Positions 30,739-40,115 of a stretch of 64,000 bases of DNA are shown piece after piece. A model generated the notes under the pieces. That model was not told the origin of the DNA, ran no database searches, and saw only the letters and a program-made list of their open reading frames with translations. The DNA comes from Nocardia suismassiliense (GTDB taxonomy: Bacteria > Actinomycetota > Actinomycetes > Mycobacteriales > Mycobacteriaceae). The position numbers and the translations under genes were made by a program. The stretch spans positions 8,786,174 to 8,850,173 of the forward strand of contig NZ_LT985361.1 in NCBI RefSeq assembly GCF_900269665.1, in the 5' to 3' direction. Position 1 is the first letter of the stretch, and the number at the start of each line of letters is the position of its first letter.

Positions 30739-32769
30739 TTACCAGCCCGGGTTTCCGCGCACCGGGATATTCACGAAACTTGGCTGGTTCTGGTCCAGCA
30801 GCAGGTGCTGCGGGCGCAGACCGCTCTCCACCAGCAGCGGGGTCGGCGGCAGACCCTTCGGGAAGTTGCCCGCGTAGACGTCGACGCGCAGCCGATGCCC
30901 CGGCTTCAGCACCGCCTCGATGCCGGGCACCGAAATATCCAGGGCCGTCGGCTGTCCCGGCACCGTCGGCTGCCTGCTGTCCAGTGACAGGTCGGGCACC
31001 GGGTCGGTGTAGTCGCCGTTCGGCAGGCGGGTGCTGCGCGCCTCGTCGATGGCGCGCAGCGAGGCGACCAGCTGACCCGAGGACAGCACGGTCGACTGCC
31101 CGTCGGGAGCGACGTCGTTCACCGTGGCGACCCAGTACCCGTCGGTGGCGTCCTGGATCGTATTGAGCCGCACCGCGATCGGGCCGGAGATGGTGGTCGG
31201 CTCGGCGACCGGCGCGCTGGTGAAGGTGAGCCCGTTGAGCTCCTGGATCCGCGAATCGATCCCGCAGGCGTTGATGATCGAGAGCACACCGATGGTCTGC
31301 TGGGCCGCGTCGCGCGAGCACAGGCCGGTGAGACCCGGCGCGACGGTGAGCCGGTCCACGCTCGGGCTCGGCGCGGCGAACAACGAGCCGTCGTGCACGC
31401 TGGCCGCGGTCCCGCTCGGCACGGCGGACAGATACATCCGGCGATGCTCGGTGCCCGGCTGCGGGAACGAGGGCGCGGTGATCCAGCCGCCGCCCTGCTG
31501 CCGGACGGTCACCGGGCCGTATTCATCGATGCCGTTGTCGATGCCCTTGAGCCACTTGTCGAACCAGGCGCGCTGCAGCACGTCCATGCGCGGCGGCAGG
31601 CCGGGACGACCGGACTCGTTGCCGTTGCTGATGTGGTAGCCGTCGCCGACGAACAGCTGCTTCTGCCCGGGCGGCAACGGAATCCGCCGATAGACGTCGG
31701 CCTGCGAATTGACGAACACGTCGTGCCAGCCGCCGGTCACGAAGGTGGGCACGGTGATTCGGGTCGGGTCGGTCTCCCAGGCCTGCCGGAACGAACTGTC
31801 GGAGTGCAGCACCTCCTGCACCTTGGGGCTGAGCTGATTGATATCCGGCGTGATCAGCACATTCACCAGCGCGTCGACGAAGGTGAATGGATCGGCCAGC
31901 CGATCCATCAGCCACTTCATGTCGAACTGGCCGCGCAACACCGACGCCAGATCCGGCACCAGCTTGCCGCCGTTGACCGCGGCGAGCCAGGCCGGCATGA
32001 AGGTGATGCCGAAGCCGCCGCCGGGGGCGACCAAGTCCCGGAACGGATTCCGGCTCGGCACCACCGGGAAGATCGCCTTCAGCGCGGGTGGGTTCTTAGC
32101 GGCCACCTGCAGTTGGTTCAGCCCCGAATAGGAGACGCCGTTCATGCCGATGTCGCCGGTGGACCACGGCTGCCGGGCCGCCCAGTCGATCACCTCGACG
32201 GTGTCCTGCTGTTCCCGGTAACGCAGCAGGTCCCAGATCCCTTGGGAGAAGCCGGTTCCCCGGACGTCGACGACGACCTGGGTGTATCCGCTCTTGATCA
32301 GCTGCCGGTCCACGGTGAAGTTGCGCAGCAGGCCGCCGCCGAGCGCTTTGGTGAGATCGGTGATGCCGGAGAACGGCGTGCCGGACAGGTCGACGTCGCG
32401 GGCCACCTGCAGCACCGCGTCCGACAGCCACGGGATCGAGATCATGCTGTCGGCGATCATCGAGCCGAGCTTGGTGTAGGGCGTCATGTTGACGACGGTC
32501 GGCGTCGGCGTCGAAATCGGTTGTCCCGCCGCGTCGGCCGGGTGGTAGACGTTCCCCTTGAGCACGGTGCCGTCGCTCATGGTGATCGGCACGTCCCATT
32601 CGATGAAGACGTTCGGATACTGCTGCGGGCCGTCCTCGGTCGCGGCCCACGCCGCCCCGGTCGCGCCGCCGTCCGGCCCGACGGGGCCGGCCGCCGCAGA
32701 GGGCGAAAGGAAGGGGGCCAAGGCCACGGCCGCGACAACCAAGGCCGCGGTGCGGAGCGCATACCTCAT
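30739..32769 (-). CDS. Secreted CocE/NonD-family hydrolase (X-Pro dipeptidyl-peptidase fold)
   Basis: 676 residues from ATG at 32769 (AAGAGAG upstream). Signal peptide MRYALRTAALVVAAVALAPFLSPSAAA. The alpha/beta hydrolase domain has nucleophile S214 in MNGVSYSGLNQ, probable Asp350 in FVTGGWHD and His379 in VGDGYH. The C-terminal jelly-roll domain (about residues 440-676) ends in DVYAGNFPKGLPPTPLL. The family hydrolyses esters or acyl-peptide bonds. Its downstream-facing paralog at 32975 is similar along its whole length, showing tandem duplication. Possible envelope-lipid or peptide substrate. Confidence 0.9.
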   Translation of the reverse strand: MRYALRTAALVVAAVALAPFLSPSAAAGPVGPDGGATGAAWAATEDGPQQYPNVFIEWDVPITMSDGTVLKGNVYHPADAAGQPISTPTPTVVNMTPYTKLGSMIADSMISIPWLSDAVLQVARDVDLSGTPFSGITDLTKALGGGLLRNFTVDRQLIKSGYTQVVVDVRGTGFSQGIWDLLRYREQQDTVEVIDWAARQPWSTGDIGMNGVSYSGLNQLQVAAKNPPALKAIFPVVPSRNPFRDLVAPGGGFGITFMPAWLAAVNGGKLVPDLASVLRGQFDMKWLMDRLADPFTFVDALVNVLITPDINQLSPKVQEVLHSDSSFRQAWETDPTRITVPTFVTGGWHDVFVNSQADVYRRIPLPPGQKQLFVGDGYHISNGNESGRPGLPPRMDVLQRAWFDKWLKGIDNGIDEYGPVTVRQQGGGWITAPSFPQPGTEHRRMYLSAVPSGTAASVHDGSLFAAPSPSVDRLTVAPGLTGLCSRDAAQQTIGVLSIINACGIDSRIQELNGLTFTSAPVAEPTTISGPIAVRLNTIQDATDGYWVATVNDVAPDGQSTVLSSGQLVASLRAIDEARSTRLPNGDYTDPVPDLSLDSRQPTVPGQPTALDISVPGIEAVLKPGHRLRVDVYAGNFPKGLPPTPLLVESGLRPQHLLLDQNQPSFVNIPVRGNPGW

Positions 32770-32911
32770 TGAATCCACTCTCTTAGGGGAACGGTTGCTC
32801 TCTAACTAGAGGGAGGGAAACAGAATCGGCTGGTCCGCGCTGGAAAATCGCGAAAGTTCGTGCATGCTCACAAGCTGTCGCTCGCGAAATCAGCGGTACG
32901 CCGAAAACGCG

Positions 32912-32954
32912 AAAGGGCGCCTTCGCTCGAATCATTCGAAACGAAGACGCCCTT
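32912..32954 (-). terminator. Terminator of the second CocE-like gene
   Basis: AAGGGCG-C-CTTCG (32913-32925) pairs with CGAAG-A-CGCCCTT (32942-32954), with one mismatch and a 16-base loop that itself contains TCGAAT/ATTCGA. It is 20 bases after the stop at 32975 and ends in TTTCGCG on the minus strand. Confidence 0.7.
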
Positions 32955-32974
32955 GCGAGATATTCAGGCCGGCC

Positions 32975-35032
32975 TCACCAACCGGGGTTTCCCCGCACCG
33001 GCACATTCACGAAACTCGGCCGATTCGGATCCAGCTGCACATGCTGTGCCTTCAGCCCGGTATCGAGCAGCATCGGCAGAATCGGCAACCCCTTCGGGAA
33101 ATTACCGGCATAGACATCGACGCGCAGCCGATGGCCCGGCTTCAGCAAAGCCTCGGTGGCGGGCATGGTGATATCGAGAGTCGTCGCCTCCCCGGGCACC
33201 GTCGGCTGCCGGTGCTCCAGCGAGGTGAACGGCCGCGGATCGGTGTAGTCACCGTTGGCCGCCTTACTGCTGTTGGCCTCGTCGATCTCGCGCAGCGACG
33301 CCATGATCTGTCCGGAGGACAGCACCGTGGACTGGCCGTCCGGCGCGACATCGTTGACCGTGACCACCCAGTAGCCGTCGGCCGCGTCCTGAACCGTATT
33401 GAGCCGCACCGCGATCCGCCCGGACACCGAGGTCGGCTCGGCGACCGGCGCACTCGTGAAGGTGAGCCCGTTGGTCTCCTGGATCCTGGAGTCCTTGGCG
33501 CAGCCGTCGATGATCGACAGGATGCCCGCGCTGCCCTGTGCCGCGTCGTTGGAGCACAGGCTGGTCAGGCCGGGCGCGATGGACAACCGCGCGGTATCGC
33601 CGTTGGCGGCCGCGGTGAGCGAGCCGTCGTACACGCTGTTCGCGGTGCCACTCGGGTTGGCGGACAGGTACATCCGCTGATGCGTCGCGGACTGCGCATC
33701 GGCGGTCACGCTCGGCTCGGCGAACGAACCGGTGGTGATCCAGCCACCGCCCTGCTGGCGCAGCGTGACCGGGCCGTAGCCGTCGATGCCGTTGTCGATG
33801 CCCTTGAGCCACTTGTCGAACCACGCGCGCTGCAACACATCCAGCCGCGGCGGCAGGCCCGGCTTGGCGTACTCGTTGCCGGAATTGACGTGGTAGGTGT
33901 TGCCCATCAGCAGTTGCTTCTGCCCGGCGGGCAGCGGAATCTCGTTGTAGATCTTCGATTCCGAGTAGGTGAACAGGTCGTGCCAGCCACCGGTCACGAA
34001 CGTCGGCACCTGGATCTTGGACGGATCGCTGAGCCAGCCGTCGCGCGGGCGGGAAGTCCCGGTCAGCAGTTCCTTCGCTCGCGGATCGAGGTCCTCGACG
34101 CGCGCGGTGGTGTAGACGTTGAGCAGGACATCCATGAAGGTCAACGGATCTTTTACCCGATCGGCCAGCCACTGGGTGTCGAACTGCCCGTTGAGCACCG
34201 ACGCCAGATCGGGCACCAGCTTGAGGCCGTTGATGGCGGTGAGCCACAGCGGGATGAAGTTGAAGCCGAAGCCGCCGCCGGGGGCGAGCACGTCGTTCAT
34301 CAGGTCGCTGCCGGGCACCACGGGGAAGATCGCCTTCAGTGCGGGCGGGTTCTGCTGCGCGGCCTGCACCTGGTTGATGCCGGAGTAGGAGATGCCGTTC
34401 ATGCCGATGCGGCCGTTGGACCAGGGCTGACGGGCGGCCCAGTCGATCACCTCGACGGTGTCCTGCTGTTCGCGCTGGCGCAGCATGTCCCAGGTGCCCT
34501 GGGAGAAGCCGGTGCCGCGCACGTCGACGACGACCTGGGAGTAGCCGCTCTTGATGAGCTGGCGGTCGACGGTGAAGTTGCGCAGCTCGCCGCCGCCGAA
34601 CGCCTTGGTCAGGTCGGTGACGCCGGACAACGGGGTGCCGCTCATATCGATCTCGCGGAACAGCCCGAGCAACGCGTCGGACAGGCCGGGGATGGACTGC
34701 GCGTGGTCGGCCAGGTTCGACACCAGTTTGGTGTAGGGCGTCAGGTTGACCACGGTGGGCGTCGGCGTATCGATCGGCCGGCTGGCCGCATCCGCAGGGC
34801 GATAGACATTGCCCTTCAACACCGTTCCGTCACTCATCGTGATCGGGACGTCCCACTCGATGTGGATGTTCGGATACTGCTGCGGACCGTCCTGGGTCGC
34901 CTGCCAAGCCGCGCCCGCGGCTCCGCCGTCGGGGCCGGTCGGGGCCGGTGCGGCGGAAGCGCCGCTGGTGAGGAACGGGACGAGCATCGCGGCGGCAACT
35001 GCCGCGACTGTGAACCGCAACGCGTGCTTCAT
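32975..35032 (-). CDS. Secreted CocE/NonD-family hydrolase, tandem paralog
   Basis: 685 residues from ATG at 35032. Signal peptide MKHALRFTVAAVAAAMLVPFLTSGASAA. Same plan as the neighbour: nucleophile S216 in MNGISYSGINQ, GGWHDLFTYSES, and GNTYHVNSGNEY for Asp and His. C-terminal beta domain ending in DVYAGNFPKGLPILPML. Shared blocks include EWDVPITMSDGTVLKGNVY and NFTVDRQLIKSGY. The promoter region upstream has a palindromic operator; the neighbour is separated by its own terminator region, so the two genes may be expressed independently. Confidence 0.9.
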   Translation of the reverse strand: MKHALRFTVAAVAAAMLVPFLTSGASAAPAPTGPDGGAAGAAWQATQDGPQQYPNIHIEWDVPITMSDGTVLKGNVYRPADAASRPIDTPTPTVVNLTPYTKLVSNLADHAQSIPGLSDALLGLFREIDMSGTPLSGVTDLTKAFGGGELRNFTVDRQLIKSGYSQVVVDVRGTGFSQGTWDMLRQREQQDTVEVIDWAARQPWSNGRIGMNGISYSGINQVQAAQQNPPALKAIFPVVPGSDLMNDVLAPGGGFGFNFIPLWLTAINGLKLVPDLASVLNGQFDTQWLADRVKDPLTFMDVLLNVYTTARVEDLDPRAKELLTGTSRPRDGWLSDPSKIQVPTFVTGGWHDLFTYSESKIYNEIPLPAGQKQLLMGNTYHVNSGNEYAKPGLPPRLDVLQRAWFDKWLKGIDNGIDGYGPVTLRQQGGGWITTGSFAEPSVTADAQSATHQRMYLSANPSGTANSVYDGSLTAAANGDTARLSIAPGLTSLCSNDAAQGSAGILSIIDGCAKDSRIQETNGLTFTSAPVAEPTSVSGRIAVRLNTVQDAADGYWVVTVNDVAPDGQSTVLSSGQIMASLREIDEANSSKAANGDYTDPRPFTSLEHRQPTVPGEATTLDITMPATEALLKPGHRLRVDVYAGNFPKGLPILPMLLDTGLKAQHVQLDPNRPSFVNVPVRGNPGW

Positions 35033-35078
35033 CAGGAGTGATCTACCTCTCGGGCTGGTCGAACGACCAAAGTGTACA

Positions 35079-35101
35079 TACCTACTTGTCGGTAATGACA
35101 A
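35079..35101. promoter_or_regulatory. Overlapping palindromes upstream of the CocE-like gene
   Basis: TACCTAC-TT-GTCGGTA (35079-35094, arms 6/7 complementary) and TTGTC-N6-GACAA (35086-35101) overlap 47 bases before the ATG at 35032, probably over the promoter. The first resembles TetR-family operators. No TetR gene is adjacent. Confidence 0.5.
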
Positions 35102-35371
35102 GGGGTAACACGTACCGATTCCGAATAGAGGTTCACATACAGCAACTCCGATGGCAATACCTCGCCCAAAGCGCTGGTAGAGCGGGTTTTGCCAGCAAAC
35201 CACCTCGAGAACCAACACTTACTGTGCAATCACCCGAACTCGCCATTCACCACTGGCACTCAGCGCACCTATGTGGCGCAGAGCACCTCTGACCAGCAGA
35301 GATGCCTCTCCACGGCCGATCCCTCAGCAACTAACCAGCACGATCACGGGTCCCGTTCGATGTGCGGAAAC
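35102..35371. other. Intergenic region with reduced GC, no gene seen
   Basis: This part of the gap between the CocE-like gene and gpmA is visibly less GC-rich than its surroundings (stretches such as CCGAATAGAGGTTCACATACAG). Reading frames here are short, open by chance and lack ribosome-binding sites. It may be promoter DNA or a remnant of an insertion. Confidence 0.5.
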
Positions 35372-35411
35372 GGCAACGCGCCGCATCCCGATTCGGATGC
35401 GGCGCGTTGCC
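35372..35411 (-). terminator. Terminator of gpmA
   Basis: Perfect 17-base stem, GGCAACGCGCCGCATCC (35372-35388) with its complement (35395-35411) and a six-base loop, 16 bases after the gpmA stop. Strong hairpin but no clear T-run. Confidence 0.75.
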
Positions 35412-35426
35412 GGGCCGGGGAGAGCG

Positions 35427-36164
35427 CTACTTACCGCCCTGATTGGCGACGGCGGCAGCGCCCGCGGCGGCCGCTTCCGGGTCCAGGTACTCGCGGGGGC
35501 GCACCGGGCGGAGGTTGTCGTCCAGCTCGTAGCGCAGCGGGATGCCGGTGGGGATGTTCAGGCCGGCGATGTCCTCGTCGGAGATCTGATCGAGGTGCTT
35601 GACCAGGGCGCGCAGCGAGTTGCCGTGCGCGGCGATCAGGACGGTCTTGCCGGTCAGCAGGTCCTTGGAGATGGTGTCCTCCCAGTACGGGACCATTCGG
35701 CGCACCACATCGAGCAGGCACTCGGTCTTCGGGACGTCGATGTCGGCGTAGCGGGCGTCGCCTTCCTGGCTGTACTCGTCGTCCGGGTCGATCGGCGGCG
35801 GCGGGGTGTCGTAGCTGCGGCGCCACAGCATGAACTGCTCGTCGCCGTACTTGTCCTTGACCTGCGCCTTGTTCTTGCCTTGCAGCGCACCGTAATGCCG
35901 CTCGTTGAGGCGCCAGTCCCGGATAACCGGAATCCAGTGCCGGTCGGCGGCGTCCAGCGCGATGTTCGCGGTGCTGATCGCGCGGCGCAGCAGAGAGGTG
36001 TAGACGACATCGGGCAGGATGCCGTGCTCGGCCAGCAGCTCCCCCGCCCGCTTGCCCTCGGCGATGCCCTTGTCGGTCAGGTGCACGTCCACCCAGCCGG
36101 TGAACAGGTTCAGGGCGTTCCATTCGCTCTCGCCGTGGCGCAGCAGCACGAGGGTGTACGTCAT
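35427..36164 (-). CDS. gpmA: 2,3-bisphosphoglycerate-dependent phosphoglycerate mutase
   Basis: Glycolytic interconversion of 3- and 2-phosphoglycerate. 245 residues. Phosphohistidine motif LVLLRHGESEWNALNLFTGW, conserved HYGALQGKNKA, and second His in VLIAAHGNSLRALVKHL. Equivalent of Rv0489 (gpm1). Here it is separated from senX3-regX3 by the CocE and HxlR genes, an insertion relative to mycobacteria. Confidence 0.97.
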   Translation of the reverse strand: MTYTLVLLRHGESEWNALNLFTGWVDVHLTDKGIAEGKRAGELLAEHGILPDVVYTSLLRRAISTANIALDAADRHWIPVIRDWRLNERHYGALQGKNKAQVKDKYGDEQFMLWRRSYDTPPPPIDPDDEYSQEGDARYADIDVPKTECLLDVVRRMVPYWEDTISKDLLTGKTVLIAAHGNSLRALVKHLDQISDEDIAGLNIPTGIPLRYELDDNLRPVRPREYLDPEAAAAGAAAVANQGGK

Positions 36165-36257
36165 GCGGCCATCTTTCCATGTGCGGAAAATGCCGTCACA
36201 TCGTTCCCCGGCGGCCCGCGGTCACCGGCTGGGCCAGGTACCGCGGGTGTCTTACGG

Positions 36258-37163
36258 TCAGCCGAGGTCGTCGGTGCCCGCGTCGCCCGTCGCCAGCACA
36301 CCCGCGCCGACCAGGGTGGCGCCGTTGGTGATGTCGGACAGCACCACGCTGATGCCGCGCAGGAACTCCAGGCGCGCGTGCTCGGCCAGCGCCGCGCGCA
36401 GCGGATCCCACAGCGGCGCACCGGATTGCGCGAAGCCACCGCCGATGACCACGCGGTCGACGTCGAGCAGCGCCGCCGCGGAGGCGATCGCCTGACCGAG
36501 CGCGGTACCTGCCCGGTGCAGCGCCGCGAGGGCGATCTCGTCACCGCGGTGCGCGTCTTCGGCGAGTTGGATGCCGGTGCTGCCCTGCCAGCCCTGCGCG
36601 ACCGCCCAGCGCACCGAGGACATGCCGCTGGCGACCGCCTCGACACAGCCGACGCCACCGCACAGGCAGGGCACATCCCAGCCGGGCACCACGATATGGC
36701 CGATATGGCCGGCGTTGCCGGTGCGCCCGAGGACCACCCGGCCGTCCGCGATGAGCCCGCCGCCGATGCCTGAGGACACCGTCAGCGCCAACCCGTTCGG
36801 CACGCCACGCAGCGCACCGACGTGATGCTCGGCCAGTGCCAGGCAGGCGCCGTCGATGGCGAATCTGATTGCCGCCGCAGGGAACAGCTCCTGTACCGCG
36901 GCGACGATCGCGAAGCCCGATTTCCATTCCGGGATGTTCAGCGGGGCGGTGATGCCGGTGCGTACGTCGACCGGTCCGGCCGAGCCGATGCCGACGGCGG
37001 TGATCGTCGCGTCACCCGCCACCGCGCGCAGCAGGTCGCGACAGGCCGCCCAGACATCTTCGCGCGGCACATTCACCCGGCGCACGTCGCGCACTTCCTT
37101 GCCGGTGTGCACCACACCGGCCGCGAACTTCGTCGCGCCGATATCGAGTGCGAGAACGGTCAT
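36258..37163 (-). CDS. ROK-family sugar kinase
   Basis: 301 residues. ATP-binding phosphate motif MTVLALDIGATKFAAGVV; catalytic Asp region AAIRFAIDGACLALAEHH; ROK zinc motif CLCGGVGCVE with preceding GHIVVPG His. Likely glucokinase or N-acylhexosamine kinase. The ATG overlaps the YbjN stop by four bases (ATGA), so it is coupled to mshA-YbjN. It lies between the mycothiol glycosyltransferase and gpmA, suggesting a role in sugar phosphate supply. Confidence 0.9.
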   Translation of the reverse strand: MTVLALDIGATKFAAGVVHTGKEVRDVRRVNVPREDVWAACRDLLRAVAGDATITAVGIGSAGPVDVRTGITAPLNIPEWKSGFAIVAAVQELFPAAAIRFAIDGACLALAEHHVGALRGVPNGLALTVSSGIGGGLIADGRVVLGRTGNAGHIGHIVVPGWDVPCLCGGVGCVEAVASGMSSVRWAVAQGWQGSTGIQLAEDAHRGDEIALAALHRAGTALGQAIASAAALLDVDRVVIGGGFAQSGAPLWDPLRAALAEHARLEFLRGISVVLSDITNGATLVGAGVLATGDAGTDDLG

Positions 37164-37666
37164 CGCGGTTTATCGGCGGTGTCTACCAAGTGTTCGAAGG
37201 CGCGCAGGTTTTTCAGCGATTCCCCGCGCGAGACCCGCCACTTCCATTCCTTGCGAATGGATTCGGCGAAACCGAGTTCGAGCAGCACGTTGAAATCGGC
37301 GTCGACCGCCTCCAGGATCTGGCCGAAAACGCGGTCGAGTTCGTCGGCGGTGACGGCGTGCGCGGAGATCTGACCGACCAGGTAGATGTCGCCGACCCGG
37401 TCCAGGGTGTACGCCACGCAGTAGAGCCTGCGATTGCGGCGCAGCAGGAATTTGTAGACGCCCTCGAAGTTCTCGTCCGGTTTGCGGCAGACGAACGACT
37501 CGATGCGCACCCCGTGCTTGCCGACGGTGAGCATCACCGAGGTCTTGAGCTTGCGCTCACCGGGCAGGATGACGACGAACGTCTCCTCGCCGGAGCGGGT
37601 GTATTCGATCTCCCGGTCGCGCAGCGTCTCCTCGATCAGCTGAGCGGTTGCCTGCACCTCGTTCAC
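37160..37666 (-). CDS. YbjN domain-containing protein (Rv0487-like)
   Basis: 168 residues from a GTG at 37666 that overlaps the mshA TGA (GTGA) and has GGGAG seven bases upstream. An ATG nine codons earlier is an alternative. YbjN fold with type III secretion chaperone-like pattern: VVILPGERKLKTSVMLTVGKHGVRIESFVCRKP followed by YKFLLRRNRRLYCVAYTLD. Acidic helical C-terminus. Conserved neighbour of mshA in mycobacteria; probable chaperone-like or sensory role, not established. Confidence 0.9.
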   Translation of the reverse strand: MNEVQATAQLIEETLRDREIEYTRSGEETFVVILPGERKLKTSVMLTVGKHGVRIESFVCRKPDENFEGVYKFLLRRNRRLYCVAYTLDRVGDIYLVGQISAHAVTADELDRVFGQILEAVDADFNVLLELGFAESIRKEWKWRVSRGESLKNLRAFEHLVDTADKPR

Positions 37667-39084
37667 CGGCGTGCTCCCATCCGGCGCCGCCACAGCGCCC
37701 GCGACCTGGCCTGATTCGGTTCCAGGTTAGTGCGTTCACCGGGTACCCACTCGCGCACGTCGGCACGCAGCGCGTTGCTGCCCCCGGTGATGCGCCCCGC
37801 GCCGAGACCGGCCCGCTCGGCCCGGAAATCGGTCAGTGCGGCGGAGTAGCTGGCGAGCAGTCCGTCGGCGGTGTGCTCCCAGGAGAAGTTGGCGGCATGC
37901 TCGACCGCGCGCCCGCTCATCCGGCGCAGGCGTTCGGGGTCGTCGAGCAGATAGCTCAAGGCACCCGCCCAATCCGGGGTCCGATGGCCGGGCACCAGCA
38001 GGCCGCTTTCGCCGTGCCGGACCGCGGTACCCAGCCCGCCGACGTCGGCGGCGAGCACCGGGGTGCCGCTGGCCTGGGCCTCGATCGCGACCAGTCCGAA
38101 GGATTCGTTGTAACTCGGGACCGCGACGAGATCGGCGGCGCGGTAGACGAGCACCAGCCGGTCCGGCGGCTGCGGCGGCATGAAGGTAACGCGGTCGGCG
38201 ATGCCGAGGGCGGCGGCCAATTCGATCAGCGCGTCCGGCCGTTCCAGGCCGGTGCCGGACGGCCCGCCGACGATCAGGACACGCAGCTTATGGGTGGGAT
38301 CGGTGTGCAGCACCTCGGCCGCGGCGCGCACCAGCACATCCGGCGCCTTCAACGGCTGGATCCGCCCGACGAACGCGACCACCTGCTCGTCCGCGGCGAG
38401 GCCGAGTGCCGCACGGGCCTCGGCTTTGTCGCCCGGCTGATACCGGGTCAGGTCGGCACCCGGTGGCACCACGTCGATTCGCTCTGGCTCCGCGCCGTAC
38501 AGTTCGACGAGCTGGCGGGCCTCGTCCGCGGTATTGGCGACCAGCCGATCCGCCTCGGCGATCACCTGCTTCTCGCCGATCTCGCGAGTCAGCGGCTCCG
38601 GACAGTCACCGTCGGCGAGCGCGGCGTTCTTGACGGCGGCCAGGGTGTGCGCGGTGTGCACCAGCGGCACCCGCCAGCGGTCCCTGGCCAGCCAGCCGAC
38701 CTGACCGGACAGCCAGTAGTGCGAATGCACCAGGTCGTAGTAGCCCGGCAGATGGCGCGCCTCTTGGCGCAGCACTTCCGCGGTGAACGGGCAGAGCTGG
38801 GTGGGCAGATCGTGTTTGTCGAGGCCTTCGAACGGGCCTGCCACCACGTTGCGCACGAGCACGCCGGGGCCCGCTTCTTGCACGGGCGGCAGATTGGAGG
38901 CGGTGGCCCGGGTGAAGATCTCCACCTCGGTACCGCGTCGAGCCAGCTGCAAGGCGGTTTGCAGCACGTAGACGTTCATGCCGCCCGCGTCGCCGGTGCC
39001 CGGTTGAGCCAGGGGTGAGGTGTGCACCGATAGCACGGCGACACGGTTCGGCCGTAGGTCCGGGCGTTGACTCACACTATCCAT
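37663..39084 (-). CDS. mshA: D-inositol-3-phosphate glycosyltransferase (mycothiol synthesis)
   Basis: GT4 glycosyltransferase that makes the first mycothiol intermediate from UDP-GlcNAc and 1L-myo-inositol 1-phosphate. 473 residues from the ATG at 39084; two earlier in-frame ATGs (39111, 39141) are possible and no start has a convincing ribosome-binding site. Motifs: VAVLSVHTSPLAQPGTGDAGGMNVYV at the N-terminus, DLVHSHYWLSGQVGWLA, and the donor EX7E site (SYNESFGLVAIEAQASGTPVLA). Head of mshA-ybjN-ROK. Confidence 0.95.
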   Translation of the reverse strand: MDSVSQRPDLRPNRVAVLSVHTSPLAQPGTGDAGGMNVYVLQTALQLARRGTEVEIFTRATASNLPPVQEAGPGVLVRNVVAGPFEGLDKHDLPTQLCPFTAEVLRQEARHLPGYYDLVHSHYWLSGQVGWLARDRWRVPLVHTAHTLAAVKNAALADGDCPEPLTREIGEKQVIAEADRLVANTADEARQLVELYGAEPERIDVVPPGADLTRYQPGDKAEARAALGLAADEQVVAFVGRIQPLKAPDVLVRAAAEVLHTDPTHKLRVLIVGGPSGTGLERPDALIELAAALGIADRVTFMPPQPPDRLVLVYRAADLVAVPSYNESFGLVAIEAQASGTPVLAADVGGLGTAVRHGESGLLVPGHRTPDWAGALSYLLDDPERLRRMSGRAVEHAANFSWEHTADGLLASYSAALTDFRAERAGLGAGRITGGSNALRADVREWVPGERTNLEPNQARSRALWRRRMGARR

Positions 39085-39222
39085 AGTGCACGTTGCATTC
39101 CCGGCCTCCATGCCGTCACGCTGCCAAGTGAGAGCTATCACAGACGATTGGTGAACTCACTCACAACTGGGCGGCGGCGCCACCTGGGACGACTCGGATT
39201 TCCCCAGTCCGGTTCGACCGAT

Positions 39223-40044
39223 TCACAAACTGTCGGCGAACATGCTGATCTCGCCTACGAAGCGGGCCGGGTCCTCGATGAACAGCCCGTGCTGGGCCCC
39301 CTCCCAGAACGAGGCGCGCGCGTCGGGCACCGCCTCGAAGACGTAGCGGCCGTTCTCGATCGGGACCACCGGGTCGGCGGTGCCGTGCAGCACCAAGACC
39401 GGAATATCCAGGGCGCGAAGGGTTTCGGTGTTGTCGACGGTGCGGTAGAACAGCGCCTTGCGTACCGCGGGCGTGGTGGCGAGGCTGGTGCCGAACAGGC
39501 GCTGGGCGTCGGTGCCCTTGTCCGCGCCGGGGCCGGTATTGGCATTGCCGAAGGCGCCGAACGCGCGCACCGCGCGACCCGCGCTCTCCTCGAAGACGCC
39601 CGGCATGGCGGCCTGCATCGCGGCGCCGCTCGCCGCGCCGGGCACGCCGCGCCCGATATTGGCCTGCGAACCGGTGAATACGGCGCCCGCGAGCGCGCCG
39701 GTGCCGTAGGCGGTCAGGTAGTCGCTGAGCACGATGCCGCCGTAGGACCAGCCGAGCAGGATCGCGCCGGACTCGATGCCCTCCCCCGCCAGCACGGCCG
39801 CGACGTCGGCCGCCCAGTTCTTCGGATCGTCGTAGCCCGTGGCGGGCGCGTCGGAGTAACCGTGGCCACGCAGGTCGACCGCGATCACCCGGAAGCGGGC
39901 GGCGAGGTCGTCGGCCGCCCGGCCCCAGCAGCGCAGATTCGCCGACCACCCATGCAACAACACCAGCGGCCGCGCGTCGGCCGGACCGCTGACGCGATAG
40001 ACGATGTTGGTGCCATCCGCGCTCACCGCGTCCCGTATAGCCAT
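39223..40044 (-). CDS. Alpha/beta hydrolase
   Basis: 273 residues, soluble. Oxyanion region LVLLHGWSANLRCW; nucleophile S100 in GWSYGGIVLSDYL; Asp in LVLHGTADPVVP; His in EGAQHGLFIEDP. Canonical alpha/beta hydrolase of the esterase/haloperoxidase type. Substrate unknown. Divergent from the SDR gene at 40116 across 71 bases. Confidence 0.9.
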   Translation of the reverse strand: MAIRDAVSADGTNIVYRVSGPADARPLVLLHGWSANLRCWGRAADDLAARFRVIAVDLRGHGYSDAPATGYDDPKNWAADVAAVLAGEGIESGAILLGWSYGGIVLSDYLTAYGTGALAGAVFTGSQANIGRGVPGAASGAAMQAAMPGVFEESAGRAVRAFGAFGNANTGPGADKGTDAQRLFGTSLATTPAVRKALFYRTVDNTETLRALDIPVLVLHGTADPVVPIENGRYVFEAVPDARASFWEGAQHGLFIEDPARFVGEISMFADSL

Positions 40045-40115
40045 GACGTCAGGCTAACGGTGATCCCCGCAACAGCGCTCCTGTCCGCAAACGGCCTGCA
40101 TTTAGGATCGCAGGC

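Noticed and set aside
35038..35330. Short open frames in the low-GC interval upstream of gpmA
   Set aside because: No ribosome-binding sites, no coherent composition; they overlap the palindromic operator.
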